DNA from: Usitatibacter sp035624355
Lineage (GTDB): Bacteria; Pseudomonadota; Gammaproteobacteria; Burkholderiales; Usitatibacteraceae
Length of the DNA: 30,803 nt
Direction of reading: 5' to 3'
Assembly (NCBI GenBank): GCA_035624355.1
Contig: DASPRQ010000068.1
Location: forward strand, 1-30,803
Position numbers and translations under genes: made by a program. The notes beneath the pieces are model-generated. The model searched no databases. It saw only the letters and a list, made by a program, of their open reading frames with translations, and had not been told where the DNA came from. Within the stretch, counting starts at the first letter, position 1. The number at the start of each line of letters is the position of its first letter. Shown here piece by piece: positions 1 through 7,560 of the stretch.

Positions 1-261
1 CTTGGACAGCACCTCGCTCACGAGCTTGAGCAGATCCATGTCGTCGTCGACCACGAGCACGCTGTGGCGGCTGCCGTTGCGGGGAACCACGCGCTGGGCG
101 GGGCGGCGCGCCATGGCCACGTAGAAGCCGGTGCGCGCGAGCTCGGGCGTGCTCGCGGCCGCCTCCTTCTTCGCGCTCTCGACCCGCTCGGGGGGCGGCG
201 GCGGCGCCGGCTTGGGCGGTGGCTTGGTGAAATCGAGGTCGAGGTCGTTGTCGTCGGTCAT
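1..261 (-). CDS. Response regulator receiver protein, N-terminal part (runs off the left edge)
   Basis: Eighty-seven codons are visible, reading leftwards from an ATG at 261; the rest lies outside the window. The first ~65 residues are an acidic start (MTDDNDLDLDF), a Pro-rich stretch and a charged linker. Then comes SVLVVDDDMDLLKLVSEVL, the first beta strand, acidic pocket and first helix of a CheY-like receiver domain; the phosphoacceptor Asp is not reached. It should receive a phosphate from a histidine kinase, but its output domain and partner are unknown. It starts 19 bp after the plsY stop on the same strand, so the two may share a transcript. A receiver preceded by a long Pro-rich leader is unusual for a classic response regulator. 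Confidence 0.8.
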   Translation of the reverse strand, partial: MTDDNDLDLDFTKPPPKPAPPPPPERVESAKKEAAASTPELARTGFYVAMARRPAQRVVPRNGSRHSVLVVDDDMDLLKLVSEVLSK

Positions 262-280
262 CGTGCGCCCATTCGGTGGC

Positions 281-895
281 CTACGGGGCCGTCCCGGCGG
301 CCCTCTTCTCGCCGATGCGGCTCTCCTCGCCGCGCAGCAATTTGCGGATATTGGCGCGGTGGCGCGCGACGAGCAAGAGGGCCATGGCGGCCACGGCGGC
401 GAACATCGGCCCCGGACCCAGCAGCCACCAGGCGACGGGCGGGGCGGCGAGCGCCGCGACGATGGCCCCGAGCGAGGAATAGCGCGTGGCGGCGGCGACC
501 ACCAGCCACGCGGCGAACGCGACGAGCCCCAGGCGCCAGTCGAACGCGATCAGCACCCCGGCGGCGGTCGCCACCCCCTTGCCGCCGCGGAACCGCAGCC
601 AGACCGGGAAGAGGTGCCCCACGAAGGCGGAGAAGCCGGCGAGGGCCGCCGGCCCGGAGGCGAGGCCCAGCTCGCTCGCCACGAGCACCGCCGCCCACCC
701 CTTGGCCGCGTCGCCCGCCAGCGTCGCGAGCGCGGCCACGCGGCTGCCCGAGCGCAGCACGTTCGTCGCCCCGATGTTGCCCGAGCCGTAGCTGCGCGGG
801 TCGGGCAGGCGCATCGCGCGGCTCACGAGCAGCGCGAACGGGATCGACCCGGCGAGGTAGCCCCCGAGCGCGCACAGGAACGCCGTCATGGCCAT
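281..895 (-). CDS. plsY: Acyl-phosphate:glycerol-3-phosphate acyltransferase PlsY
   Basis: The product (204 aa) matches PlsY, the inner-membrane enzyme that moves an acyl group from acyl-phosphate to glycerol 3-phosphate in the first step of phospholipid synthesis. Visible family signatures are GYLAGSIPFALLVSR at the N-terminus, the glycine-rich active loop YGSGNIGATNVLR near residues 36-48, GDAAKGWAAV, and GHLFPVWLRFRGGKGVATAAG near residues 93-113. Several hydrophobic segments fit a five-helix membrane protein. The start is ATG at 895 or a second in-frame ATG at 889. Only 18 bp separate it from the divergent folB start, and no Shine-Dalgarno sequence is seen, so a leaderless transcript is possible. 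Confidence 0.95.
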   Translation of the reverse strand: MAMTAFLCALGGYLAGSIPFALLVSRAMRLPDPRSYGSGNIGATNVLRSGSRVAALATLAGDAAKGWAAVLVASELGLASGPAALAGFSAFVGHLFPVWLRFRGGKGVATAAGVLIAFDWRLGLVAFAAWLVVAAATRYSSLGAIVAALAAPPVAWWLLGPGPMFAAVAAMALLLVARHRANIRKLLRGEESRIGEKRAAGTAP

Positions 896-913
896 ACTCT
901 ACAATACGCGCCC
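896..913. promoter_or_regulatory. 18-bp divergent plsY/folB intergenic spacer with overlapping -10-like hexamers
   Basis: Towards folB, TACAAT (900-905, five of six matches to TATAAT) ends eight bases before the ATG. Towards plsY, TATTGT (906-901) ends five bases before its ATG. Neither start has a ribosome-binding site, so both messages could begin at or next to the start codon. No convincing -35 is seen on either side. Confidence 0.4.
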
Positions 914-1276
914 ATGGATACGATCTTCATCCGCGAGTTCCGCGTCGACGCGTGGGTCGGGATCTACGAGTGGGAGAAGCAGCGCGCGCAGACGCTCGAG
1001 ATGGAGATCGACATCGGAATTCCCGGCAACGAGGTCGGCCTCACCGACAACATCCACGACACGGTGAACTACGGCGATGTGGTCGAGCGCATCTCCCGCG
1101 AGCTCGGAGAGCGCCGCTTCAAGCTGCTGGAAGCCCTCGCGGAGCACGTGTGCGCGGTGCTCACCGGCGAGTTCAAGGCGCCCTGGGTCCGGCTGTCGGT
1201 CGCGAAGCTGGGCCACCTGCGCAACGTCCGCAAGGTGGGGGTGACCCTCGAGCGGCGCCGCGACCCGGAGGAGTGA
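914..1276 (+). CDS. folB: Dihydroneopterin aldolase
   Basis: This 120-residue protein matches FolB, which cleaves 7,8-dihydroneopterin to 6-hydroxymethyl-dihydropterin and glycolaldehyde in folate synthesis. It opens with IFIREFRVDAWVGIYEWEK, where the Glu of the GIYEWE segment matches the pterin-site acid. Mid-protein VNYGDVVERI carries the conserved Tyr, and near the C-terminus VAKLGHLRNVRKVGVTLER carries the conserved Lys region. Length is normal for the family. The ATG at 914 was chosen because homology starts there and the frame upstream is antisense to plsY. There is no Shine-Dalgarno; a TACAAT hexamer eight bases upstream suggests leaderless expression. It converges on the membrane protein gene ending at 1306. 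Confidence 0.93.
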   Translation: MDTIFIREFRVDAWVGIYEWEKQRAQTLEMEIDIGIPGNEVGLTDNIHDTVNYGDVVERISRELGERRFKLLEALAEHVCAVLTGEFKAPWVRLSVAKLGHLRNVRKVGVTLERRRDPEE

Positions 1277-1305
1277 AGGCCGCGCGGCCATCGCGCGCCG
1301 CGGGC

Positions 1306-2115
1306 CTAGGGTGTCGGGGCGGGCGCCCCGGCCGGCGCCCCCTCCGCCGTATAGATCCCGCGGTACGCCGCGTAGGTCGAGGAGATGGCGAGCGGCACCC
1401 ACACGAGGTAGCCGAGCCCGAAGGGGATCGCGGCGAGGATCGCGAAGAAGAGCATCACGATGCCGTACACCAGGAACGGCACGATGTTGCGCATGCATCC
1501 CACGAAGCTCTCCTTCAGCGCCTCGACGGGCCCCAGCCCGTGCATCACCACGAGCGCGGGCGCGAACCAGTACGCGGCCATGAGCGGCACCGCGAGCGCC
1601 GCGGCGACGAGCCCCCCCAGCAGGATCGACATCATCGACCCCATCACCACGTCGTAGACGCGGTGCGGGTCGCCGGTGAGAAGCGCCGGCAGGATCGAGA
1701 AGCCCACGAAGGCGGCGAACACGACGAGGATCAGGAACCCGCCGGCCATCACCAGCAGCCCCACCACGAGCAGGTTCGCGAAGCGCAAGCGGAAGCCCGC
1801 GAAGAGGTGCTCCAGCTCGAAGTCGCCGCCCTGCTCGAGGGAGCGGCACGCGACCACGAAGCCCGCGCCGATGGCCGCGCTCAGCGCGTTGTACACGAGC
1901 GAGCCCACGATCGGCACGAGGCCCATCACGATCGCCGCGACGAGCACCACGAGGATCGCGAGGATCCACATGAGCGGCGCCCGGGTGAAGAGCTTCCAGC
2001 CCTGCGCGATCCACGTCCAGCCGTCGCCGGCGGGCACGGAACGCGAAGGCTGCACGAGCGTGAGGCCGCTGCCGGGCTCTGCGGCCGGCGGCGCTTGCGT
2101 GGGGGTGGCGCTCAT
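1306..2115 (-). CDS. BPSS1780-family integral membrane protein
   Basis: This 269-residue protein has a cytoplasmic N-terminus rich in Pro, Ala and Gly, then about five to six long hydrophobic segments between residues 45 and 250. The opening GDGWTWIAQGWKLFTRAPLM and later GVGPxEAL-like HGLGPVEALKESF are typical of the BPSS1780 family, which is widespread in Betaproteobacteria and has no established biochemical role. A GGAGGAG ribosome-binding site precedes the ATG at 2115. It lies about 50 bp downstream of ybaK on the same strand and ends facing folB. A 12-bp palindrome (1278-1289) in the short convergent gap could fold in either transcript but lacks a T-run. Confidence 0.8.
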   Translation of the reverse strand: MSATPTQAPPAAEPGSGLTLVQPSRSVPAGDGWTWIAQGWKLFTRAPLMWILAILVVLVAAIVMGLVPIVGSLVYNALSAAIGAGFVVACRSLEQGGDFELEHLFAGFRLRFANLLVVGLLVMAGGFLILVVFAAFVGFSILPALLTGDPHRVYDVVMGSMMSILLGGLVAAALAVPLMAAYWFAPALVVMHGLGPVEALKESFVGCMRNIVPFLVYGIVMLFFAILAAIPFGLGYLVWVPLAISSTYAAYRGIYTAEGAPAGAPAPTP

Positions 2116-2166
2116 GGCTCCTCCGGCGGTGAGGGGGCGCCGGATGGGCGCCCCGCGCGGGCGAGA

Positions 2167-2646
2167 TTACTCCTGCGCCGCGACCTCAACAAGGATCGGG
2201 GAGAGCACGCGCACGAGCTCGCTCGGGTCCATCTCGAGCAGGTAGCCGCGCCGGCCGCCGTTGATGTAGATGCGCTCGAGGCCGAGGATCGAGCGCTCGA
2301 GGTAGGTGGGCATGGGCTTGCGGGTGCCGAAGGGCGAGGTGCCGCCCACGAGATATCCCGAATGGCGCTGCGCGACCTCGGGCCGGCACGGGAACACGCG
2401 CTTCGCGCCGGCGACGCGCGCGAGCTCCTTCGTGGCGACCTTGCGGTCGCCGTGCATCAGCACCACCAGGGGATCGCCCCGGTCGGTCTCCATCACGAGG
2501 GTCTTCACCACCTGGTGCTCCGGCACGCCGAGCGCGCCGGAGGAGACCTCCGTCCCGCCGTGCTCGACATACGCGTAGAAGTGCTCGGCGTAACGCACGC
2601 CGCGCGCCGCGAGGAACGTCGTGGCGGGAGTCGCGGCACCCTTCAA
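2167..2646 (-). CDS. ybaK: Cys-tRNA(Pro)/Cys-tRNA(Cys) deacylase, YbaK/EbsC family
   Basis: The 159-residue product matches the YbaK/EbsC editing family, which hydrolyses Cys-tRNA(Pro) made by error by prolyl-tRNA synthetase. Signatures are KTLVMETD, VVLMHGDRKVATKELARVAGAKR (containing the conserved active-site Lys), HSGYLVGGTSPFGTRK and the closing INGGRRGYLLEMDPSELVRVL. Homology begins right after a TTG at 2646 that overlaps the stop of the upstream permease as TTGA, and no ATG fits this frame near the homology start, so I chose the TTG. Translation is probably coupled to the permease gene. Confidence 0.92.
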   Translation of the reverse strand: MKGAATPATTFLAARGVRYAEHFYAYVEHGGTEVSSGALGVPEHQVVKTLVMETDRGDPLVVLMHGDRKVATKELARVAGAKRVFPCRPEVAQRHSGYLVGGTSPFGTRKPMPTYLERSILGLERIYINGGRRGYLLEMDPSELVRVLSPILVEVAAQE

Positions 2647-3410
2647 GGCGCGAGCGCCTGCAGCACGAGGCGCGCCACCAGGCTCAGCCCCGTGAACACG
2701 AGCATCGCGCCCACCACGCGGCGCATCTGCTCCTGCGTGAGCCCCACGTGGATGCGCGAGCCGAGCCTCAGGCCCACCCACACGAAGGGCGCGAGGAAGA
2801 TCACGCCCATGCCCGTGGCCGCGTTCAGCAGCAGGCCGCTCAGGGCGTAGATCACCGCGCGGCTGAAGGCGGATATCGAGATGAGGGCCGAGGTGGTCGC
2901 GCGCACCTGGCGCTTGTCGCCGAGGCGCGCGGAGAGGTAGGTGGCGTAGATGGGGCCGCCCGCGCCGAACACGGTCGCGACGGCGCCTCCCACCAGGCCC
3001 ACCGGCACCACCCACAGCCGCGAGATCGAGGCGTGCACGCCGGGATTGGCGATGCTGTAGCCGCCGATCGCCATCGCGAAGACGCCCAGGGCGACGCGCA
3101 GGTAGTGATCGGGCACGCGCACGAGGATCGTCGCCCCGACCGCGAAGCCGGCGAACATCACCGGCACCAGCCACTTGAGCTCCGAGCGCGAGACGTGCTC
3201 GCGCTCCACCGTGCCGATGAAGCTCGAGGAGGCGCAATCGAGCAGCGCCATCAGCGGCACGAGGAAGGAGACCGGGAGGAAGTGCGCGAGGATCGGCACG
3301 GAAACCGCCGTCGACCCGAAGCCGCTCAGGCCGAAGACCGTGTAGGCGAGGACGACCACGAGCGGCGCCAGGAGGAGCAGCCACGGCGAGACGTGGGCGA
3401 GGTCGATCAT
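2643..3410 (-). CDS. TSUP-family permease (sulfite exporter TauE/SafE type)
   Basis: This is a 255-residue integral membrane protein with about eight hydrophobic helices. It matches the TSUP (TauE/SafE) family, whose members move sulfite, sulfoacetate or other small organosulfur or carboxylate anions across the inner membrane. The two-fold repeat typical of the family is visible: VFGLSGFGSTAVSVPIL near residues 25-41 and VFGAGGPIYATYLSARLG near residues 150-167. The ATG at 3410 overlaps the xerD stop as ATGA, and its own stop overlaps the ybaK TTG. The substrate cannot be read from sequence. A SuyAB-like lyase and an Ldh_2 dehydrogenase in the same window make sulfite export one reasonable option. 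Confidence 0.85.
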   Translation of the reverse strand: MIDLAHVSPWLLLLAPLVVVLAYTVFGLSGFGSTAVSVPILAHFLPVSFLVPLMALLDCASSSFIGTVEREHVSRSELKWLVPVMFAGFAVGATILVRVPDHYLRVALGVFAMAIGGYSIANPGVHASISRLWVVPVGLVGGAVATVFGAGGPIYATYLSARLGDKRQVRATTSALISISAFSRAVIYALSGLLLNAATGMGVIFLAPFVWVGLRLGSRIHVGLTQEQMRRVVGAMLVFTGLSLVARLVLQALAP

Positions 3411-4318
3411 CCGCGGGGATGGTGCTTCGCGTGCAGCGCCTTCAGCCGCTCGCGCGCCACGTGCGTGTAGATCTGCGTGGTCGAGATGTCGGCGTGCCCG
3501 AGCAGCAGCTGCACCACGCGCAGGTCCGCGCCGTGGTTGATGAGGTGGGTCGCGAACGCGTGGCGCAGCGTGTGCGGGGAGATCGCGTGCGCGATCCCCG
3601 CCCGGGCGGCGTGGCGCTTCACGAGGGCCCAGAACGCCTGCCGCGTCATGGGCCCGGCGCGCGCGGTCACGAAGAGCGCGTCCGAGCGGCGCCCGGCGAG
3701 CAGCTCCGGGCGCGCGGTGGCGAGATAGCGCCCGATCCAGTCGGCGGCCTCCTCGCCGAGCGGGGTGAGGCGTTCCTTCGATCCCTTTCCGAGCACGCGC
3801 ACCACGCCCATGTCCAGGCTCACCTGCACGGGCTTGAGGCCGACCAGCTCCGAGACGCGCAGCCCGCTCGCGTAGAGCGTCTCCAGCATCGCGCGGTCGC
3901 GAAGGCCCGCGGCGGTGCCCGTCTCCGGCGCGGCGAGCAGCGCCTCCACCTCCGCTTCCGAGAGCGACTTGGGGAGCGACCGCGGCAGCTTCGGCCCCTC
4001 GAGCTCGGCGGCGGGGTCGTCCGCGCGCAGCCCCTCGCGCACGGCGAAGCCGTAGAAGCGCTTGAGCGAGGAGACGAGGCGGCCCGTGGTCCGGGGCTTC
4101 GCGTGCCGGTCCCCGACCTGCCACGCGAGGTGGCGCTGCAGGTCCTCGGCGCTCGCTTCCAGCAGCGTCCGGCCATGGGATCCCGCAAGCCAGGCGGAGA
4201 GCTGGGCGAGGTCGCGGCGGTAGGCGTCGAGCGTGTTGCGGGCGAGGCCGTCGGCGAGCCACAGGCCGTCGCAGAAGCGGTCGAGCACGCGCGCGTCAGC
4301 CTCGGAGAGCGCCTTCAT
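3407..4318 (-). CDS. xerD: Site-specific tyrosine recombinase XerD
   Basis: The 303-residue protein has the two-domain Xer layout. The N-terminal SAM-like core-binding domain includes LARNTLDAYRRDLAQLSAWL, and the C-terminal catalytic domain begins near residue 110. All catalytic residues are present: Arg in ASGLRVSELVGL, Lys in LGKGSKERLTPL, His and Arg in SPHTLRHAFATHL, and His with the nucleophile Tyr in LGHADISTTQIYTHV. Length is close to E. coli XerD (298 aa). With XerC and FtsK it would resolve chromosome dimers at dif. The ATG at 4318 lies 23 bp inside the 3' end of ogt; a longer frame upstream adds only unrelated residues. It is coupled to the TSUP permease by ATGA. Confidence 0.94.
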   Translation of the reverse strand: MKALSEADARVLDRFCDGLWLADGLARNTLDAYRRDLAQLSAWLAGSHGRTLLEASAEDLQRHLAWQVGDRHAKPRTTGRLVSSLKRFYGFAVREGLRADDPAAELEGPKLPRSLPKSLSEAEVEALLAAPETGTAAGLRDRAMLETLYASGLRVSELVGLKPVQVSLDMGVVRVLGKGSKERLTPLGEEAADWIGRYLATARPELLAGRRSDALFVTARAGPMTRQAFWALVKRHAARAGIAHAISPHTLRHAFATHLINHGADLRVVQLLLGHADISTTQIYTHVARERLKALHAKHHPRG

Positions 4319-4784
4319 GGCCGAGGAGCCAGCGCTTGATGCCGAGCTCGAATCCGTCGTCCTTCGCGCCCATGAATCCACCGAGCGCACCGCCCGCCGC
4401 GACCACGCGGTGGCACGGGACCACCACCGGCAGCGGGTTCGCGCCGCACGCCCCGCCCACGGCCCGCGCGGAGGAGCCGAGCTCGCGCGCGAGCTCGCCG
4501 TAGGTGCGCGTCCGCCCCGGGGCGATGCGCTGCATCGCCTCCCACACGGCGAGCTGGTGGCGCGTGCCGCAGAGCGCGAGGGGCAGGTCGAAGACGAAGC
4601 GGGGTTCGTCGAGGTAGGCCTGCAGCTGCACGCACGCGAGGTACGCGATGGAATCGCGCCGCGGCGCGAGCCCGGGCACCGACGGCGCGAGGAAACGGAT
4701 GCCCGTCACGTGGGTCGCGCTCGTCGTGATGCCGAGGGTGGCGAACGGCGTGCGCACCCGCGCCTGGAACGCCCCTTCACCCAC
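4296..4784 (-). CDS. ogt: Methylated-DNA--[protein]-cysteine S-methyltransferase
   Basis: The 162-residue protein matches Ogt/AdaB-type suicide repair enzymes, which move the alkyl group from O6-alkylguanine to their own cysteine. The active-site motif VVPCHRVV has its nucleophile at Cys124. Upstream are YGELARELGSSARAVGGA, the recognition-helix region with its Arg finger, and the conserved Asn in GANPLPVV. The N-terminal domain is the short type. It starts with GTG at 4784, overlapping the end of the Ldh_2 gene by eight bases, and runs 23 bp into xerD. A DNA-repair gene placed between a dehydrogenase and xerD suggests packing of unrelated genes rather than one pathway. Confidence 0.93.
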   Translation of the reverse strand: MGEGAFQARVRTPFATLGITTSATHVTGIRFLAPSVPGLAPRRDSIAYLACVQLQAYLDEPRFVFDLPLALCGTRHQLAVWEAMQRIAPGRTRTYGELARELGSSARAVGGACGANPLPVVVPCHRVVAAGGALGGFMGAKDDGFELGIKRWLLGHEGALRG

Positions 4785-5799
4785 GGGCGGTCTCGCCCGC
4801 GAGCGCGCGGATGCGCTCCAGCAGCTCGCCGGGAATCGCGACGCCCGAGCGGCGCGCCTTCTCGCGCTGCTCGAGGCGCCGCGCGCCGGGAAGCCTCACG
4901 CCCGCGTCCGCCTCCATCGCGGCGACGAGCGTCTCGACGCGCTCGAGGAAGACCTCGCGCCCTGCGAGGGCGCCGGGGTCGATCGCGACGAAGCCCTGCC
5001 CGATGCGCGTGGGCCGGCCCTCCTCGGTGAAGAAGCTGTCGGACTCGAAGCCGAAGGCGGAGCCCGAGAGGGCGCAGGCCAGGAGCTCGACGGTGAGGGC
5101 GAGCATCGCCCCCTTCACCCCGCCCGCGGGCAGCATCGATCCCTCGAGCGCGGCGCGCGCATCGGTGGTGGGGCGGCCCTCGCTGTCGAGCGCCCAGCCC
5201 TCGGGGATCGGCCTGCCCTCGCGCGCGGCGACCATGATCTTGCCCCGCGCCACCGCCGAGAGCGACACGTCGACCGCGAGCGCCGGGCCCGCGCGGCGCG
5301 GGAACGCCGCGGCGATCGGGTTCGTCCCGAAGAGCGCCCGCCGACCGCCCCAGGCCGGCATCGCCGCGGGCGAGTTGCCGAACGCGAGCCCCACGAGGCC
5401 CGCCTCCGCCACCGGCTCCAGGTGATGGGCCGCGACCCCGAAGTGGTTGCTGTTCGCCACCGACACGAAGGCGACGCCGAAGCGCCGCGCCCGCTCGATC
5501 GCCTCGCGCACGGCGAGCGCGCAGGCCTCGAACGCGAGCCCGCCGCGCGCGTCCACGAGGCACGCCGCCTTCGAGTCGCGCGCGACCACGGGAACCGCCG
5601 AGCCCGTGGCCCGCCCGTTGCGAAGGTGCGAGCAGTACTGGGGAACGCGCGAGGCGCCGTGGGAGGCGATGCCGTCCATCTCCGCGGCGGCGAGCGCTCG
5701 CGCGGTGGCCCCGGCCATCGCGGGCGTCGCCCCGCTCGCCGCGAGCGCCGCGGCCATGACGCGCTCGAGCTCCGCAACCCCGATCGCGACGGCGCTCAT
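4777..5799 (-). CDS. Ldh_2-family NAD(P)-dependent dehydrogenase (malate/lactate/sulfolactate type)
   Basis: The 340-residue protein belongs to the Ldh_2 family (type-2 malate/L-lactate dehydrogenase, ureidoglycolate dehydrogenase, ComC (R)-sulfolactate dehydrogenase), which oxidises 2-hydroxy acids with NAD(P). The family pattern DGIASHGASRVPQYCSHL carries the conserved His and Arg. SNHFGVAAHHLEP and FGTNPIAAAFPR (nucleotide site) follow, and LPAGGVKGAMLALTVELL is near the C-terminus. The ATG at 5799 overlaps the flavoprotein stop as ATGA, which beats a longer in-frame start at 5853 that would lie inside that gene. Substrate is unassigned. Coupling to a SdhA-like flavoprotein suggests a role in 2-hydroxy-dicarboxylate or sulfolactate metabolism; no sequence feature seen here separates malate from sulfolactate. 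Confidence 0.85.
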   Translation of the reverse strand: MSAVAIGVAELERVMAAALAASGATPAMAGATARALAAAEMDGIASHGASRVPQYCSHLRNGRATGSAVPVVARDSKAACLVDARGGLAFEACALAVREAIERARRFGVAFVSVANSNHFGVAAHHLEPVAEAGLVGLAFGNSPAAMPAWGGRRALFGTNPIAAAFPRRAGPALAVDVSLSAVARGKIMVAAREGRPIPEGWALDSEGRPTTDARAALEGSMLPAGGVKGAMLALTVELLACALSGSAFGFESDSFFTEEGRPTRIGQGFVAIDPGALAGREVFLERVETLVAAMEADAGVRLPGARRLEQREKARRSGVAIPGELLERIRALAGETARG

Positions 5800-7508
5800 G
5801 CCTCGACCAGCGACTGGCCGGGTCGCACGCGCGTGAACTCCACGGGCTTCCACGCGACCTCGAAGCCGCCGCCGCGCAGCACGACGCGCGAATAGGCCGA
5901 CTGCGCGAGATCGCCCGTGCGCGGGAAGTCCTCGCGGTAGTGCGCGCCGCGCGAATCCTCGCGCGCCAGCGCCGCCGTGCAGATCGCCGCGCTCACCGCG
6001 ATGAGGTTCGAAAGGTTGAGCCAGTCATGCCACGTGAGATTGTAGCGAAGGTCGCTGCCCGTGACCCCCGTCGCCTCGAGCTCGGCGCGCAGCTCGCCGA
6101 GCCGCGCGCGGCCGCGTGCGAGCCCCGCGGCGTCGCGCAGGATTCCCACGTCGCTCCACATCGCCTCGTAGAGCCCTTCGCGCACGCGCTCGAGGTCGCC
6201 CGCGGGTCTTCCGAGCGGGAAGCGCGCGCGCGCCTCGGCCTCCTCCAGCGCCCCCGCCGCAGGCTCGCGCCAGTCGCCGCCGCGCGGCGTGAGCGCGGCC
6301 ATCGAGTCGCCCGCGATGCCGCCGAACACGGTGGAGTTGGCCACGCCGTTGCCGCCGAGGCGGTTCGCGCCGTGCACGCCACCCGTGTCCTCGCCCGCGG
6401 CGAAGAGGCCTTCGAGCGCCGTGCGGCAGTCCGCGCCGAACTCCACCCCGCCCATCATGTAGTGCGCGGTGGGCACCACCTCGACGAGCCCACCGGCGAG
6501 GTCGAAGCCGCAGTCGGCGCAGCGCTCCACCATGCCCTTGAACTGCCTGCGCACGTTGTCGGGACCGAGGTGCCCCATGGAGATGTACACGCCTCCGTCG
6601 GGCGTGGAGCGCCCGGCGCGCATCTCCGAGAAGATCGCGCGCGAGACGACGTCGCGCGTCGCGCGCTCGGCGCGCGGATCGTAATTCGCCATGAAGCGCT
6701 CGCGGGACCCGTTGAGAAGGTGGCCGCCCGCCCCGCGCAGGCCCTCCTCGAGCACGGTGCCCGTCATGCGCGTGCCGGTGCCGGCGAGGAGCCCCGTCGG
6801 GTGGAACTGGACCATCTCCATGTCGCGCAGCACGAGGCCCGCGCGCAGGGCCATGGCGAGGCCGTCGCAGGTCTTGTCGCCCGAAGGCGTGTGGTAGCGG
6901 TACATCGTCGGGCCGCCGCCGGTCGCGAGTAGCACGCTCTTCGCCTGCGCGAACACGAGCTCCCCCGAGCGCATGTCGATCATCGCCACGCCCGCGATGG
7001 AGCGGCCGTCCCCCGCCTTCACCAGCTCGACGGCGCGGTGCTCCTCGAGGCGCTCGACGCCCGCGACCCACACCTGCTCGGCGAGCCGGTTGATGATCTC
7101 GATGCCGGTGAGGTCTCCCTTGTGCACGGTGCGGTCGAAGGTCTGGCCCGCGAACGCCTTCTGGTGCACCGTGCCGTCGGGGTTGCGGTCGAAGAAGCAG
7201 CCGAGCTCGTTCTCCAGCTCGTGCACGCGCTCGACGGCCGCGGTGACGAGCGTCCAGGCGAGCTCCTGGTCCGGCAGCCACTTGCCGCCCTCGATCGTGT
7301 CCATGAAGTGGCGCTCGACCGAGTCGCCCTTCGCGAGGGCCACGTTGTAGCCGCCCTGCACCATGCGCGTGCAGCCGCATTTGCCGAGCAGCCCCTTCAC
7401 GGCGACGGTGACCCGCAGCGCGGGCGCGGCGCGCTTGGCGTGCAGCGCGGCGAAGAGGCCCGCCCCCCCGGAACCGAGGACGAGGATGTCGGTGCGGATG
7501 CGTTTCAT
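5796..7508 (-). CDS. SdhA/FrdA-like flavoprotein subunit (succinate dehydrogenase/fumarate reductase superfamily)
   Basis: The 570-residue flavoprotein starts with the FAD-binding motif LVLGSGGAGLFAALHA. Substrate-site residues known from SdhA/FrdA are kept: His in QFHPTGLL, the loop TVLEEGLRGAGGHLL, Arg in TRDVVSRAIFSEM, His in PTAHYMMGG and Arg in GANRLGGNGVANS. It should therefore bind and oxidise or reduce a C4-dicarboxylate. The His that carries covalent FAD in SdhA/FrdA aligns with Cys46 (KCGCTRMVQGG), so FAD is probably non-covalent. The likely SdhB, C and D partners lie 6 kb upstream at 12984-14400, separated by the TonB block. It starts at ATG 7508 and is coupled to the Ldh_2 gene by ATGA. 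A stand-alone soluble role is an alternative. Confidence 0.88.
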   Translation of the reverse strand: MKRIRTDILVLGSGGAGLFAALHAKRAAPALRVTVAVKGLLGKCGCTRMVQGGYNVALAKGDSVERHFMDTIEGGKWLPDQELAWTLVTAAVERVHELENELGCFFDRNPDGTVHQKAFAGQTFDRTVHKGDLTGIEIINRLAEQVWVAGVERLEEHRAVELVKAGDGRSIAGVAMIDMRSGELVFAQAKSVLLATGGGPTMYRYHTPSGDKTCDGLAMALRAGLVLRDMEMVQFHPTGLLAGTGTRMTGTVLEEGLRGAGGHLLNGSRERFMANYDPRAERATRDVVSRAIFSEMRAGRSTPDGGVYISMGHLGPDNVRRQFKGMVERCADCGFDLAGGLVEVVPTAHYMMGGVEFGADCRTALEGLFAAGEDTGGVHGANRLGGNGVANSTVFGGIAGDSMAALTPRGGDWREPAAGALEEAEARARFPLGRPAGDLERVREGLYEAMWSDVGILRDAAGLARGRARLGELRAELEATGVTGSDLRYNLTWHDWLNLSNLIAVSAAICTAALAREDSRGAHYREDFPRTGDLAQSAYSRVVLRGGGFEVAWKPVEFTRVRPGQSLVEA

Positions 7509-7560
7509 GCTTCGGGCTGCCGGGATTCTACGGCCGGTCCGCGGCGCGGCGCAGGCGGCC

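Noticed and set aside
1278..1289. GGCCGCGCGGCC palindrome as a bidirectional terminator of folB and the BPSS1780 gene
   Set aside because: It is short, has no loop and no T-run, and such GC palindromes are expected by chance at this base composition.
64..2850. A 928-codon open frame on the plus strand
   Set aside because: It runs antisense through plsY, the BPSS1780 gene and ybaK and reads as Arg/Ala/Pro-rich nonsense; only its folB neighbour frame has real homology. High GC content leaves such shadow frames open.
3407..4318. xerD as a mobile-element integrase
   Set aside because: Length and motifs match the housekeeping XerD, and there are no att-like repeats, phage genes or tRNA next to it.
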